NCBI RefSeq assembly: GCF_042726155.1
Contig: NZ_JBHXHV010000001.1
Coordinates: forward strand, 186,001-250,000
Length of the DNA: 64,000 nt
Source of the DNA: Leucobacter sp042726155
Lineage (GTDB): Bacteria > Actinomycetota > Actinomycetes > Actinomycetales > Microbacteriaceae
Direction of reading: 5' to 3'
The position numbers and the translations under genes are program-made. Positions within the stretch are counted from its first letter, which is position 1. The number at the start of each line of letters is the position of its first letter. This document shows, one piece after another, positions 24,901 through 32,820 of the stretch. The notes under the pieces were generated by a model. It was not told the DNA's origin. It worked only from the letters and a program-made list of their open reading frames with translations, and made no database searches.

Positions 24901-26684
24901 GGCCAGCGGCAGGGATCACATTCGGCGGACGCTACGAGCTCAGCTCGAGGATCGCCGTAGGTGGCATGGGCGAAGTGTGGAAGGCGACCGACAGCATTAT
25001 CGGTCGCACCGTCGCCATCAAGATCCTCAAAGACGAGTACATGGGCGACCCGGGCTTCCTCGAGCGCTTCCGCGCCGAGGCCCGGCACGCCGCACTCGTG
25101 AACCACGAGGGCATCGCGAACGTGTTCGATTACGGCGAGGAGCAGGGCTCCGCGTACATCGTGATGGAACTCGTTCCCGGCGAGCCCCTCTCGGCGATCA
25201 TCGACCGCGAAGGCCGTCTGCCGGCGAACCGCGTGCTGGGCATCGTCGCTCAGACCGCGACCTCGCTGCAGGCCGCGCACGACGCGGGCCTCGTGCACCG
25301 CGATATTAAGCCGGGCAACCTGCTGATCACTCCCGAGGGACGCGTCAAGATCACCGATTTCGGGATCGCGCGCATCGCCGACCAGGTGCCCCTCACGGCG
25401 ACCGGACAGGTCATGGGCACGGTGCAGTACCTCGCGCCCGAGCAGGCCAGTGGGCACACGGCAACCGCGGCAACCGATATTTACTCGCTCGGCGTCGTCG
25501 CCTACGAGTGCCTGGCCGGTAAGCGTCCCTTCACCGGTGAATCGCAGGTCGCGATCGCAATGGCTCAGATCAACGACACCCCGCCGGATCTGCCGAGCGA
25601 CATCCCCGAGCCCGTGCGCAATCTCGTCTACTCGTGCCTCGCGAAGGACGCGGCCGACCGGCCGCTGACCGCCGCGAAGCTCGCGCAGGCGGCGACGGCG
25701 TTGCACCGGGGCGACGTGCAGCTCGCGGCCAGCTACGTTCCGCAGGTACTCGGCGACAGCCAGCCAGCGACCACCGCGCTGCCTCAGACCGTAGTGGCTG
25801 ACGCCGCGACGACCGCGCTGCCCCGCACCACGGCGATGCCGGGAACGGCAACTATCCCCGAGGTCGGCGAGGAAGAGGTCGTCGAGGAAGAGCAGAAGAA
25901 GAAGCGAAGCCGGTGGACCTGGCCGCTCATTACGCTGCTCATCTTGCTCCTGCTCATTGGTGGCGGCACTGCGATCGCGCTGTTGAACGCGAACAATTCA
26001 GGGAACGACACCCCGACCACCTCGAAGACGACCACCAGCAAGACGACAAAACCCACCACGACGACGCCACCCGAGCCGACCACCGGCGCGGTCAACGGCG
26101 ACGACGTAGTGGGAAAAAACGTTGATGAGGCCGTGGCGTACCTGAATGGTCTCGGCTTCACGAACGTGACGACCGAGGCCGGCAACCAGGCCCCCGACGA
26201 TCAGGTCAATCTCGTGACATCGGTGAACCCGACGGGAGGCAGCGTGCCGTTCGATGAGCCCATCACGCTGACCTACAACGTCGCTTACGGGGATGCGCCG
26301 CAGCCGGGCGCACCCACCGGAGCGAGTTCGGTGAAGTCGGGCGCCGCTTTCACCGTCGCACTGCCGACGTACGTGTGCCCCACCGGCATGCAGGTGGCGA
26401 ACTACAACGTGACGGTCGCCGGCGACGGATCGCTCGCGAGCATCTCGGGCACCACGGCTAACCTTGTCGCGAATGAGCTCGAAGACGGTGCCGATGATGG
26501 TTCGATCACGGTGAACTACACGGTCACCTGCCAGGGCAATGGCGCCGAGCGCATGTCGCCCGCGTCAGCTGACCTGGCGATCACCGTCGAAGCCCCCGAC
26601 GCGCCTGCGACAAGCAACTCGAACGGATCGAATTCTTCGAACGGGAACCCGAACTCGTCGAACAATGGCGGCACAGACGGGTAA
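24897..26684 (+). CDS. pknA: Ser/Thr protein kinase PknA with a PASTA-containing ectodomain
   Basis: 595 residues. The kinase domain (about 12-270) has VGGMGEVWKA (P-loop), VAIKIL (VAIK lysine), HRDIKPGNLL (catalytic loop), ITDFGIARI (DFG) and APEQ. An acidic-basic linker precedes one membrane span (WPLITLLILLLLIGGGTAIALL, about 342-363), a Thr/Lys stalk, one PASTA domain (about 401-465), and a further domain (about 475-565) with two cysteines, then an Asn/Ser tail. M. tuberculosis PknA has no PASTA, so this ectodomain is a lineage feature. It is coupled to pbpA by a 4-base overlap. Confidence 0.93.
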   Translation: MRPAAGITFGGRYELSSRIAVGGMGEVWKATDSIIGRTVAIKILKDEYMGDPGFLERFRAEARHAALVNHEGIANVFDYGEEQGSAYIVMELVPGEPLSAIIDREGRLPANRVLGIVAQTATSLQAAHDAGLVHRDIKPGNLLITPEGRVKITDFGIARIADQVPLTATGQVMGTVQYLAPEQASGHTATAATDIYSLGVVAYECLAGKRPFTGESQVAIAMAQINDTPPDLPSDIPEPVRNLVYSCLAKDAADRPLTAAKLAQAATALHRGDVQLAASYVPQVLGDSQPATTALPQTVVADAATTALPRTTAMPGTATIPEVGEEEVVEEEQKKKRSRWTWPLITLLILLLLIGGGTAIALLNANNSGNDTPTTSKTTTSKTTKPTTTTPPEPTTGAVNGDDVVGKNVDEAVAYLNGLGFTNVTTEAGNQAPDDQVNLVTSVNPTGGSVPFDEPITLTYNVAYGDAPQPGAPTGASSVKSGAAFTVALPTYVCPTGMQVANYNVTVAGDGSLASISGTTANLVANELEDGADDGSITVNYTVTCQGNGAERMSPASADLAITVEAPDAPATSNSNGSNSSNGNPNSSNNGGTDG

Positions 26685-26763
26685 CTGATCGGGCTCACGG
26701 CGAAATCGCTGTTCGCGTCGCGATAAACTTGAAAGGTAATCCATGACCACGGAAGAGGTGAAC

Positions 26764-28458
26764 ATGCCCGAAACGACCGGTGTCGGCGAACAGCGAATTC
26801 TCGCCGGCCGGTACGCAATCGGGGAGTTTGTCGGCCAGGGCGGCATGGCGACGGTGTACCGAGGTACCGATACGAAGCTTGGTCGCCAGGTCGCCATCAA
26901 GGTGATGAAGGCCGATCTGGCGGGAGACGCACAGTTCCGCTCGCGGTTCCGCCAAGAGGCCCAATCAGCTTCTCGCATGGCTCACCCGACCGTCGTGCGC
27001 GTCTTTGATGCGGGCGACGACCTCATTCAGACCGCTGATGGCCCGAAGCGACTGCCGTTCATCGTCATGGAGTACGTCGAAGGCACGAATCTCCGACAGC
27101 TCGAAGCAAAGGGTCGGCTCTCACAGTCGGAGGCGTGCCGCGTCGTCGACTCGGTACTGACCGCGCTCGAGTACTCCCATCGCGCCGGCATCGTGCATCG
27201 CGACATCAAGCCAGCCAACATCATGATCACCAAGAGTGGTCAGGTAAAGGTGATGGACTTCGGTATCGCTCGCGCTGTCTCAGACACCTCGTCGACGCTC
27301 CAAGAGACGACGGCGATTCTTGGCACCGCGGCCTACTTCTCTCCCGAGCAGGCCAAGGGCGAGTCGATCGACGCACGCACTGACCTGTACTCGACGGCAG
27401 TCATGCTGTACGAGCTGCTCACCGGAGACGTGCCGTTCCGCGGCGATACCGCCGTGGCGGTCGCGTATCAGCACGTGAGTGAGCGGCCGAAGCCGCCGAG
27501 CGAGCGCGAGCCAGAGGTCACCCCCGAGCTCGACCGAGTCGTACTCTACGGCTTGGCGAAAGATCGCGCGAAGCGGTTCCAGTCCGCATCGGAGTTCCGT
27601 GAGGCGCTCCGTGAAGCGGCGAACGGTCGCATGCCCAAGCTTGCCGTGCAGCAGCAAGACACGGTGCTCTTCTCCGGTGGCGAAGAGGTCTCTGAGTCTG
27701 ACCTCGCACTGCGTCAACTGTCGGAGGGCGGCGGAGCCGCTCGCACACAGAGCCGCCCGCCCGTGATGTGGACGTGGGCCGCGATCCTCACCATCGGCGC
27801 GGTGATCGTCGCCGTCGTGTTTTGGCTGGTCACGCTTGCCCCGCAAGAGTTTCAGCCGGACTCCTCGAAGAAGGTGCCGGAACTCGTCGATATGGAACGC
27901 GGCGAAGCGCTCGATCTATTGCGTGGCCTCGAGCTCACCCCCGTCAGCGTCGAAAAGACGAGCGACACAGTCGCGGCAGACCACATCATTTCGACCGATC
28001 CAGAGGCCGGATCAGTGCTCACCGCCGGTGACACCATCACGATCTACATTTCGACCGGCCCCGAGACCGCGAAGGTCCCCGCGATCGGCCGCATGACTGA
28101 GGACGAGTACAAGCAAAAGCTTGCGGATCTCGGGCTCAGCGTCAGCGTCGTGTCAAAAGAAGAAAACCCAACGGAGTCGGCCGGTCGCGTGCTCAGTGTC
28201 ACTCCCGCCCCCGGCACTGATGTGCAATCGGGCTCGGGTATCGACATCACGATCTCGAGCGGCAATGTAGCTATTCCCGACGTCGTTACGCAGCCCATGC
28301 AGGTCGCGAAGTCGATGGTAGACAGTCTCGGACTCAATGTGAAGTACACGCCGGAACCCACGTGTCCGACGGTCGAGGGCTACCCGATCATCGAGCAGTC
28401 AACCGTTGGCGTGCAGGCGCAGCGTTCCGACCTCGAGCTGAAGTACTGCGCGGGCTGA
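26764..28458 (+). CDS. pknB: Ser/Thr protein kinase PknB with three PASTA repeats
   Basis: About 564 residues. The kinase domain has GQGGMATVYRG, VAIKVMK, HRDIKPANIMI, VMDFGIARA and SPEQ; a span (TWAAILTIGAVIVAVVFWLVTL) separates it from three PASTA repeats (KKVPELVDMERGEAL; AKVPAIGRMTEDEY; VAIPDVVTQPMQVA) that bind muropeptides or lipid II. It is the master growth kinase of the operon. I use the ATG at 26764 with AGAGGTG 5 bases upstream. An ATG at 26743 with AAAGG is also possible, but a TAAACT hexamer at 26724-26729 would start a transcript near 26736 and leave it almost no leader. Confidence 0.93.
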   Translation: MPETTGVGEQRILAGRYAIGEFVGQGGMATVYRGTDTKLGRQVAIKVMKADLAGDAQFRSRFRQEAQSASRMAHPTVVRVFDAGDDLIQTADGPKRLPFIVMEYVEGTNLRQLEAKGRLSQSEACRVVDSVLTALEYSHRAGIVHRDIKPANIMITKSGQVKVMDFGIARAVSDTSSTLQETTAILGTAAYFSPEQAKGESIDARTDLYSTAVMLYELLTGDVPFRGDTAVAVAYQHVSERPKPPSEREPEVTPELDRVVLYGLAKDRAKRFQSASEFREALREAANGRMPKLAVQQQDTVLFSGGEEVSESDLALRQLSEGGGAARTQSRPPVMWTWAAILTIGAVIVAVVFWLVTLAPQEFQPDSSKKVPELVDMERGEALDLLRGLELTPVSVEKTSDTVAADHIISTDPEAGSVLTAGDTITIYISTGPETAKVPAIGRMTEDEYKQKLADLGLSVSVVSKEENPTESAGRVLSVTPAPGTDVQSGSGIDITISSGNVAIPDVVTQPMQVAKSMVDSLGLNVKYTPEPTCPTVEGYPIIEQSTVGVQAQRSDLELKYCAG

Positions 28459-28467
28459 AGTACCCCT

Positions 28468-28518
28468 GGCTGAGCCCCGCTCGGTCAGTGGAACTTCGCA
28501 CAGGCTGAGCCCCGCTCG
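28468..28518. repeat. 16-base direct repeat after pknB
   Basis: GGCTGAGCCCCGCTCG occurs at 28468-28483 and 28503-28518, start points 35 bases apart, in the short convergent gap between pknB and the amidotransferase gene. Confidence 0.6.
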
Positions 28519-28521
28519 CCC

Positions 28522-28559
28522 CGCTATCCCCACTCACTCAGTGAGCAGCGGGGATAGCG
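28522..28559. terminator. Bidirectional terminator between pknB and the amidotransferase gene
   Basis: CGCTATCCCC (28522-28531) pairs with GGGGATAGCG (28550-28559), with an inner CTCAC/GTGAG hairpin (28533-28545). It overlaps the last codons of the minus-strand gene and can serve both convergent genes. Confidence 0.65.
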
Positions 28560-29169
28560 TGCGAGCGACCTCTGCAGCGTTCGGTACTCCGACCACGGTC
28601 AGCCAATTGCCGAGCTGCTGGTAGCCGCCCTCGGTCAGCACCGACTCGGGGTGGTACTGCACTCCGTAGATCGGCAGCTGCTGGTGGCGTACGGCCATCA
28701 CGATACCGGTTGCCGTCTCTGCCGTGATCACCAGGCTCTCGGGAACCGTGTCTCGCACAACGGCGAGCGAGTGATACCGCGTTGCATCGAATTCGGCCGC
28801 CACTCCAGCGAAGAACGCGTCGTCGGTGTGGTGCACGCGTGACACCTTGCCGTGCATGAGCTCTTCGGCGTGCGTCACCGTCGCGCCGAGCGCCTCCGCA
28901 ATGGCCTGGTGCCCCAGGCAGACGCCGAGCAGGGGCACGCCAGTGCGCAACGCGAGCTCCACCATCGCGATGGAGACACCGGCGTCAGTGGGCGTGCCGG
29001 GGCCCGGCGAGATCAGCACGCCGTCGAACTCTGCGACGAGCGCTTCGAGTTCACCGACGCTCACGTCGTCATTGCGAATCACGCGCGTCTCAGCGCCTAG
29101 CTGCTGGAGGTAGCCGTTGAGCGTGTAGACAAAGCTGTCGTAGTTGTCGATAACCAAGACTCTGCTCAT
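28534..29169 (-). CDS. Anthranilate/aminodeoxychorismate synthase component II (glutamine amidotransferase)
   Basis: 211 residues, a class I glutamine amidotransferase: VIDNYDSFVYTL at the start, oxyanion region SPGPGTP, nucleophile Cys in LLGVCLGHQ, and the His-Glu pair in YHPES. It releases ammonia from glutamine for PabB or TrpE. In actinobacteria this paralogue (named trpG in M. tuberculosis) sits next to pknB although it is not in a trp operon; whether it serves folate, tryptophan or both cannot be read from sequence. The ATG at 29169 overlaps the preceding small gene's stop. Confidence 0.93.
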   Translation of the reverse strand: MSRVLVIDNYDSFVYTLNGYLQQLGAETRVIRNDDVSVGELEALVAEFDGVLISPGPGTPTDAGVSIAMVELALRTGVPLLGVCLGHQAIAEALGATVTHAEELMHGKVSRVHHTDDAFFAGVAAEFDATRYHSLAVVRDTVPESLVITAETATGIVMAVRHQQLPIYGVQYHPESVLTEGGYQQLGNWLTVVGVPNAAEVARTLSPLLTE

Positions 29170-29324
29170 GTGCCGACCGTCACTTCCTCGCCAGGCATCT
29201 GCGTGGCGACCCAGGGGTAAACGTACGCGATCAGCGCGTACACGATCACGGCCGCGACGAGCAGCAAGACAATGACCCGAAGCCAAGCGGGGCCGGGGAA
29301 GAACCGCCACAGTATGGAAAACAC
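29166..29324 (-). CDS. Small single-span membrane protein (52 aa)
   Basis: A 52-residue frame from GTG 29324 to the TGA ending at 29166. It starts VFSILWRFFPGPAW, has one hydrophobic segment (LRVIVLLLVAAVIVYALIA, about 15-33) and ends in an acidic tail (MPGEEVTVGT). It is tightly packed: the GTG shares its G with the sortase stop (TAGTG), and its stop overlaps the amidotransferase start (ATGA). That packing is the main evidence that it is real. Similar small proteins occur at this place in other Actinobacteria as far as I recall; no function is known. Confidence 0.75.
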   Translation of the reverse strand: MFSILWRFFPGPAWLRVIVLLLVAAVIVYALIAYVYPWVATQMPGEEVTVGT

Positions 29325-30103
29325 TATTCCTGGTCCCCTCTCAGCGCTTGCGTGCCCTCCAGCGTCGGGTTGAGCTTGCGCAGCTCTTCGGGTGCACCCG
29401 CGCTGCGCGGCTGGAAGCCCTCATAGACAGAGTAAGCGATTGCGCGCTCCGCGCTGCCGGCAAGTTTCGGGTGGCACGTCGTGAGAGTAAGAATCTGGTC
29501 TTCTCCCGGTGTGCCCTCGAGGCGCGGGAACGGGTTCAGCACGTCGACCTCGTCGGGCGTGACGTACTCGATCGACCGGAAGCGGTAGGTGTACCAGCCG
29601 TCGGCGGTCTCCACGAATAGTGGATCGCCAACACGCAAGTTCATCACCTCGCGGAACGCGTTGATGAGCGGGCCCGAGCGGTGCCCCGCCAGCGCGAAGT
29701 TGCCTGGCTCACCCGGCATTTGTGTCGTCTCGTAGTGACCGATGCCTTTGTCGTCGAGGTTGAGCACCGTGTCCCAGTCGGTCGTTTCGGCGACGCGGTT
29801 CGCGTATGTCGTTCCGAACGACGGCACGTGCAACACGGCAAAGACCTCACCAGCGGGCGGTGCCTCCGGAACGGGAACCACACCGTCAAACGGCTCGGTC
29901 GAGGCCTCGCTGTCCCACCGGGCAGAGTCTTTCGTCGAGAGCTCGGTCTGCTTTGCTGTGACGCCGACGCCGGTGTGCCAGGGCTGCCACACGATGTAGC
30001 CCATGACCGCGAGGCCACCGATTAACAGCAGCTCGCCCATCACCGTCAATGGGCTCAACCGGGCGCGACGGCGCCGGCGGCCTCTCTCGACTGTCTCACT
30101 CAC
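29324..30103 (-). CDS. Class E sortase
   Basis: 259 residues: a basic cytosolic start (ERGRRRRRAR), one membrane span (VMGELLLIGGLAVMGYIVW), a linker, and the sortase barrel with His in NFALAGHRSG, the nucleophile Cys in LTLTTCHPKL, and the Arg in SAERAIAYS. TLTTC and the LAGHR motif are typical of class E, which cuts LAxTG signals. The LAHTG protein at 4448-5392 is a fitting substrate. The GTG at 30103 was chosen because TACAAT lies 6 bases before it (leaderless); an in-frame start at 30148 would overlap the divergent crgA promoter. Confidence 0.93.
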   Translation of the reverse strand: MSETVERGRRRRRARLSPLTVMGELLLIGGLAVMGYIVWQPWHTGVGVTAKQTELSTKDSARWDSEASTEPFDGVVPVPEAPPAGEVFAVLHVPSFGTTYANRVAETTDWDTVLNLDDKGIGHYETTQMPGEPGNFALAGHRSGPLINAFREVMNLRVGDPLFVETADGWYTYRFRSIEYVTPDEVDVLNPFPRLEGTPGEDQILTLTTCHPKLAGSAERAIAYSVYEGFQPRSAGAPEELRKLNPTLEGTQALRGDQE

Positions 30104-30115
30104 TCCCACATTGTA
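30104..30115 (-). promoter_or_regulatory. -10 box of a leaderless sortase transcript
   Basis: TACAAT on the minus strand, six bases, then GTG at 30103. It is divergent to the crgA promoter. Confidence 0.5.
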
Positions 30116-30171
30116 GAACGCGGTCACTGGGCGCGAGCCCGGTTCCACCTGAGTTCCAGCCTGGTTCCGGC

Positions 30172-30184
30172 TAGACTGTCACGC
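30172..30184 (+). promoter_or_regulatory. -10 box of a leaderless crgA transcript
   Basis: TAGACT, seven bases, then ATG at 30185. No ribosome-binding site is present. Confidence 0.5.
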
Positions 30185-30460
30185 ATGGCAGCAGCTGGAA
30201 AAGACGTAAGTAAGCGCAAGTCCGCCGAGGTCGCACAGAATCGTGCGGACCTCGCGGCTGCACGTAAGGACGCCCCGAACCCGGTGTGGTTCAAGCCGGT
30301 GATGTTCGGCTTCATGCTGCTCGGGCTGATCTGGATCGTGCTCTACTACATCACGAGCGCCGGTCTGCAGCTGCCCGTTCCCGCGTTCGGCCAGGCCAAC
30401 ATCTTCATCGGCTTTGGCCTCGTACTCATCGGATTCCTGATGACTCCGTGGTGGAAGTAA
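30185..30460 (+). CDS. crgA: Cell division protein CrgA
   Basis: 91 residues with the CrgA layout: a basic N-terminus (KDVSKRKSAE), NPVWFKPVMFG, two membrane spans (FGFMLLGLIWIVLYYITSA, about 39-57, and IFIGFGLVLIGFLMT, about 73-87) and the closing PWWK. CrgA recruits and stabilises FtsZ, FtsI and PBPs at the septum. Its place between the sortase and the rhomboid gene matches other Actinobacteria. Confidence 0.97.
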   Translation: MAAAGKDVSKRKSAEVAQNRADLAAARKDAPNPVWFKPVMFGFMLLGLIWIVLYYITSAGLQLPVPAFGQANIFIGFGLVLIGFLMTPWWK

Positions 30461-30514
30461 CGCGTATCTGAGCCAAATCACACCGGTGTAATTCTCCCCA
30501 ACTGGGGATGAACC

Positions 30515-30523
30515 TGTGGATAA
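30515..30523 (-). promoter_or_regulatory. DnaA box (perfect TTATCCACA)
   Basis: TGTGGATAA on the plus strand, about 17 kb from the dnaA-dnaN gap, abutting the palindrome downstream of crgA. Confidence 0.6.
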
Positions 30524-30564
30524 CTGACTGAGGCCCCCGGCAATTGCCGGGGGCCTCAGTCAGT
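30523..30564. terminator. Bidirectional terminator, perfect 42-base palindrome
   Basis: Two perfect 21-base arms (from ACTGACTGAGGCCCCCGG to the central CAATTG) with no spacer lie between the convergent crgA and rhomboid genes. Because it is fully symmetric it would fold alike in either transcript. Confidence 0.8.
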
Positions 30565-30606
30565 TCCGGGCGCGGAACCTGAGTCGGTGCGCCGCTGACG
30601 CGGAGG

Positions 30607-31533
30607 TCAGCCTACAAAGTTCACCGCGGGGGTCACAGCGAAGTACGCACCACACAGCAGTACCAGCACAGCTCCGAGGCCGATGAGACTCCAGACTCGC
30701 AATTGGCGTCGTCGCGGGCCGCGAGTAGCGAGGATCAGCCACATTGTCACGGCGCCGACGATCATCCCACCGACGTGGGCCTGCCACGAAATCGCAGCCC
30801 CCGGGATGAAACCAAACGCAAGGTTGATCGCTATCAGCACGGCAAGCGACGTGATATTGGTGCGCGCCGCCTTCATCGCGACGAGCGTCGCCGCGAGGAT
30901 TCCGAAGATTGCACCTGACGCGCCCACCGTGGGAGACACGAGAGTCTGCGGATCAACGTAGGCCCACATCATCACGCCGAGCGATCCGCCAATCCCTGCG
31001 AAGGCATACAGCGTCGCAAATGCCCAGCGACCGATCGCCTGTTCGAGATTGCGGCCGAACAGCCACAGCGCGTACATGTTGAACAGAATGTGGAAGATGA
31101 ACCCCGGCGAGTGCGTGAACATCACCGTGAACATGCGCCACGGCTCGAACGCGCCTGGCATCGAGTACAGCGGCGCGTACCAGAGCGCCGCGGTCACCTC
31201 GTTCCCACCCAGATTGGCACTCAGCCACTGCGCAATGAAGATCACGACGCAAATCGCCATAATGGCGTAGGTCACCGGGGTGTCGAGAGCGGCAATGCGG
31301 CGACCTGCAACCCGGGTCGAACGCGCAGCGCGCTTCGTTACGGGCGCCTGCATCTCCTTCATGCACTCGGGGCAGAGCACCCCGACGGGCGAGACGACCT
31401 GGCAATCAGCGCAGATCGTCCGCCCGCAGCGCTGGCACAGCGCGAAGCTGTGCACGCGCGGGTGGCGGTAACAGACGTCGTCAGGGCCGGGTTCGACGCG
31501 TTCGCCGAAGGCCGGCCCCGACTCGTTGGTCAC
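30607..31533 (-). CDS. Rhomboid-family intramembrane serine protease with N-terminal zinc finger
   Basis: 308 residues. The first 65 residues hold a B-box-like zinc finger (CYRHPRVHSFALCQRCGRTI, then CADC and CPECM). Six or so spans follow, with the oxyanion-loop Asn/His in FHILFNMYALWLFG, the catalytic Ser in VGASGAIFG, and the catalytic His in WQAHVGGMIVG. It cleaves membrane helices; the substrate is unknown. The GTG start at 31533 comes 12 bases after the cyclophilin stop, so the two form an operon. Confidence 0.93.
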   Translation of the reverse strand: MTNESGPAFGERVEPGPDDVCYRHPRVHSFALCQRCGRTICADCQVVSPVGVLCPECMKEMQAPVTKRAARSTRVAGRRIAALDTPVTYAIMAICVVIFIAQWLSANLGGNEVTAALWYAPLYSMPGAFEPWRMFTVMFTHSPGFIFHILFNMYALWLFGRNLEQAIGRWAFATLYAFAGIGGSLGVMMWAYVDPQTLVSPTVGASGAIFGILAATLVAMKAARTNITSLAVLIAINLAFGFIPGAAISWQAHVGGMIVGAVTMWLILATRGPRRRQLRVWSLIGLGAVLVLLCGAYFAVTPAVNFVG

Positions 31534-31545
31534 CTGAGATCGTCC

Positions 31546-32055
31546 TTAGGCTGCGACGACGTCGACGCCGGAGATCACAACGTCTTCGACGGGGCGATCC
31601 TGAGCACCGGTGGGCACTGCCGAAATTGCGTCGACGACGGCCTTCGATGCGTCATCAGCGACCACACCGAAGATGGTGTGCTTGCCGTTCAGCCAATCGG
31701 GGGCGATCGTCGTGATGAAGAACTGCGAACCGTTGGTACCTGCGAGGCGCCCGGTCATGTCGGGGCGCTTGCCGGCGTTCGCCATAGCGAGCTGGTAAGG
31801 CTCGGTGAAGCCAAGCTCGGGGTGGATCTCATCGTCGAAGTTGTAGCCGGGGCCGCCGGTGCCGGTGCCGGTCGGGTCGCCGCCCTGAATCATGAAGTTC
31901 GGGATGATTCGGTGGAAGATGACGCCGTCGTAGAAGCCCTTCTCAGACAGGTCGACAAAGTTCTTGACCGTCTTCGGGGCGTGGTCGCCGAAGAGGTTGA
32001 CGACGATGTCGCCGTGATTGGTGTGAATGGTCGCTACAGAAGAGTGAATCGTCAT
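31546..32055 (-). CDS. ppiA: Cyclophilin-type peptidyl-prolyl cis-trans isomerase
   Basis: 169 residues. Cyclophilin motifs are FHRIIPNFMIQGGDPTGTG (catalytic Arg in FHR), MANAG, GSQFFIT and GKHTIFGVV. There is no signal peptide, so it is cytosolic. The ATG at 32055 lies six bases after TACACT, a likely leaderless start. It is the first gene of an operon with the rhomboid protease; a ppiA next to a rhomboid gene near crgA is a common actinobacterial order. Confidence 0.96.
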   Translation of the reverse strand: MTIHSSVATIHTNHGDIVVNLFGDHAPKTVKNFVDLSEKGFYDGVIFHRIIPNFMIQGGDPTGTGTGGPGYNFDDEIHPELGFTEPYQLAMANAGKRPDMTGRLAGTNGSQFFITTIAPDWLNGKHTIFGVVADDASKAVVDAISAVPTGAQDRPVEDVVISGVDVVAA

Positions 32056-32067
32056 GCGACCAGTGTA
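32056..32067 (-). promoter_or_regulatory. -10 box of a leaderless ppiA transcript
   Basis: TACACT, six bases, then the ATG at 32055. Confidence 0.5.
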
Positions 32068-32239
32068 GGCCGCGAGGGGTGAGAGCACAGTGTTGTCAAG
32101 CCCCCCTGGACCCTGGGAAACCCTGACAAGGCGCGGCTTGCAGGGGTGACAACTGACGAGCGAGGGCCGGTTCGGTGTAGCGTTGGGGATACGGGTGACA
32201 CCACTCATAGGATTGCCTCGTCGAGCAAGGAGGATACGA

Positions 32240-32731
32240 ATGAATCTCTCACGTAAGCGCCGCCGCGAACTCCGTAAGCTGCGGAAAAACGCCCAGGAGC
32301 TGCTCGACCAGCAGCGCGTCGTGCTGGGGCACGCCGGGGAGGTGCTCGGTCAGGCCGGGGGCCAGGCCCGCCGCCTCAGCGATGAGCACCTCGCACCGCG
32401 GGTCGACGAAGCGCTTGAGGCCGTGCGCCCGACGATCGATCGTGGCGTGACTTCAGCGCGTCGCGCCGCCGAGGCCGTACGCCGCGCCACGACTCCGTTC
32501 GTCGCGAGCGCCCTGGCGCGCACGATTCAGGCACTCGACGAGATCGACAACCCGAAGGCCGCGAAGCAGGTTCGCGGGTTCGGCGAGCGTTCGGGCTACC
32601 TGAAGCCGAAGAAGAGCAAGGGCGGCATCGTTGCGCTCGGTCTCGGCGTCGCGGCCGCGGTCGGCGTGGGTTATGCGCTCTGGCAGGCTTTCCGCACCGA
32701 TGACGAGCTCTGGGTCGCACCCGAGAACTAA
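32240..32731 (+). CDS. Hypothetical basic protein with C-terminal membrane segment
   Basis: 163 residues. A very basic start (LSRKRRRELRKLRKNAQEL) leads into a long amphipathic helical region rich in Ala, Arg and Gln, then KPKKSKGG and a hydrophobic segment (GIVALGLGVAAAVGVGYALW, about 130-149) with an acidic tail. It has no enzyme motif. Proteins like this occur at the same place in Microbacteriaceae as far as I recall; the function is unknown. AAGGAGGA lies 6 bases before the ATG at 32240. Confidence 0.7.
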   Translation: MNLSRKRRRELRKLRKNAQELLDQQRVVLGHAGEVLGQAGGQARRLSDEHLAPRVDEALEAVRPTIDRGVTSARRAAEAVRRATTPFVASALARTIQALDEIDNPKAAKQVRGFGERSGYLKPKKSKGGIVALGLGVAAAVGVGYALWQAFRTDDELWVAPEN

Positions 32732-32820
32732 ACTCGCTGCTGCACTGCAGTCACTGCGGTAAATGGCGTCCTGGCTTTCGAGCCGGGGCGCCATTTGTTT
32801 ATGCACGCCTCGGTCTACAG

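Noticed and set aside
24420..25706. Minus-strand open frame (428 residues) opposite pbpA and pknA
   Set aside because: Antisense to a conserved operon; composition is that of a shadow frame.
26143..26684. Possible fusion or frameshift at the pknA 3' end
   Set aside because: The frame is continuous, with a plausible extracellular domain and a clean stop before pknB.
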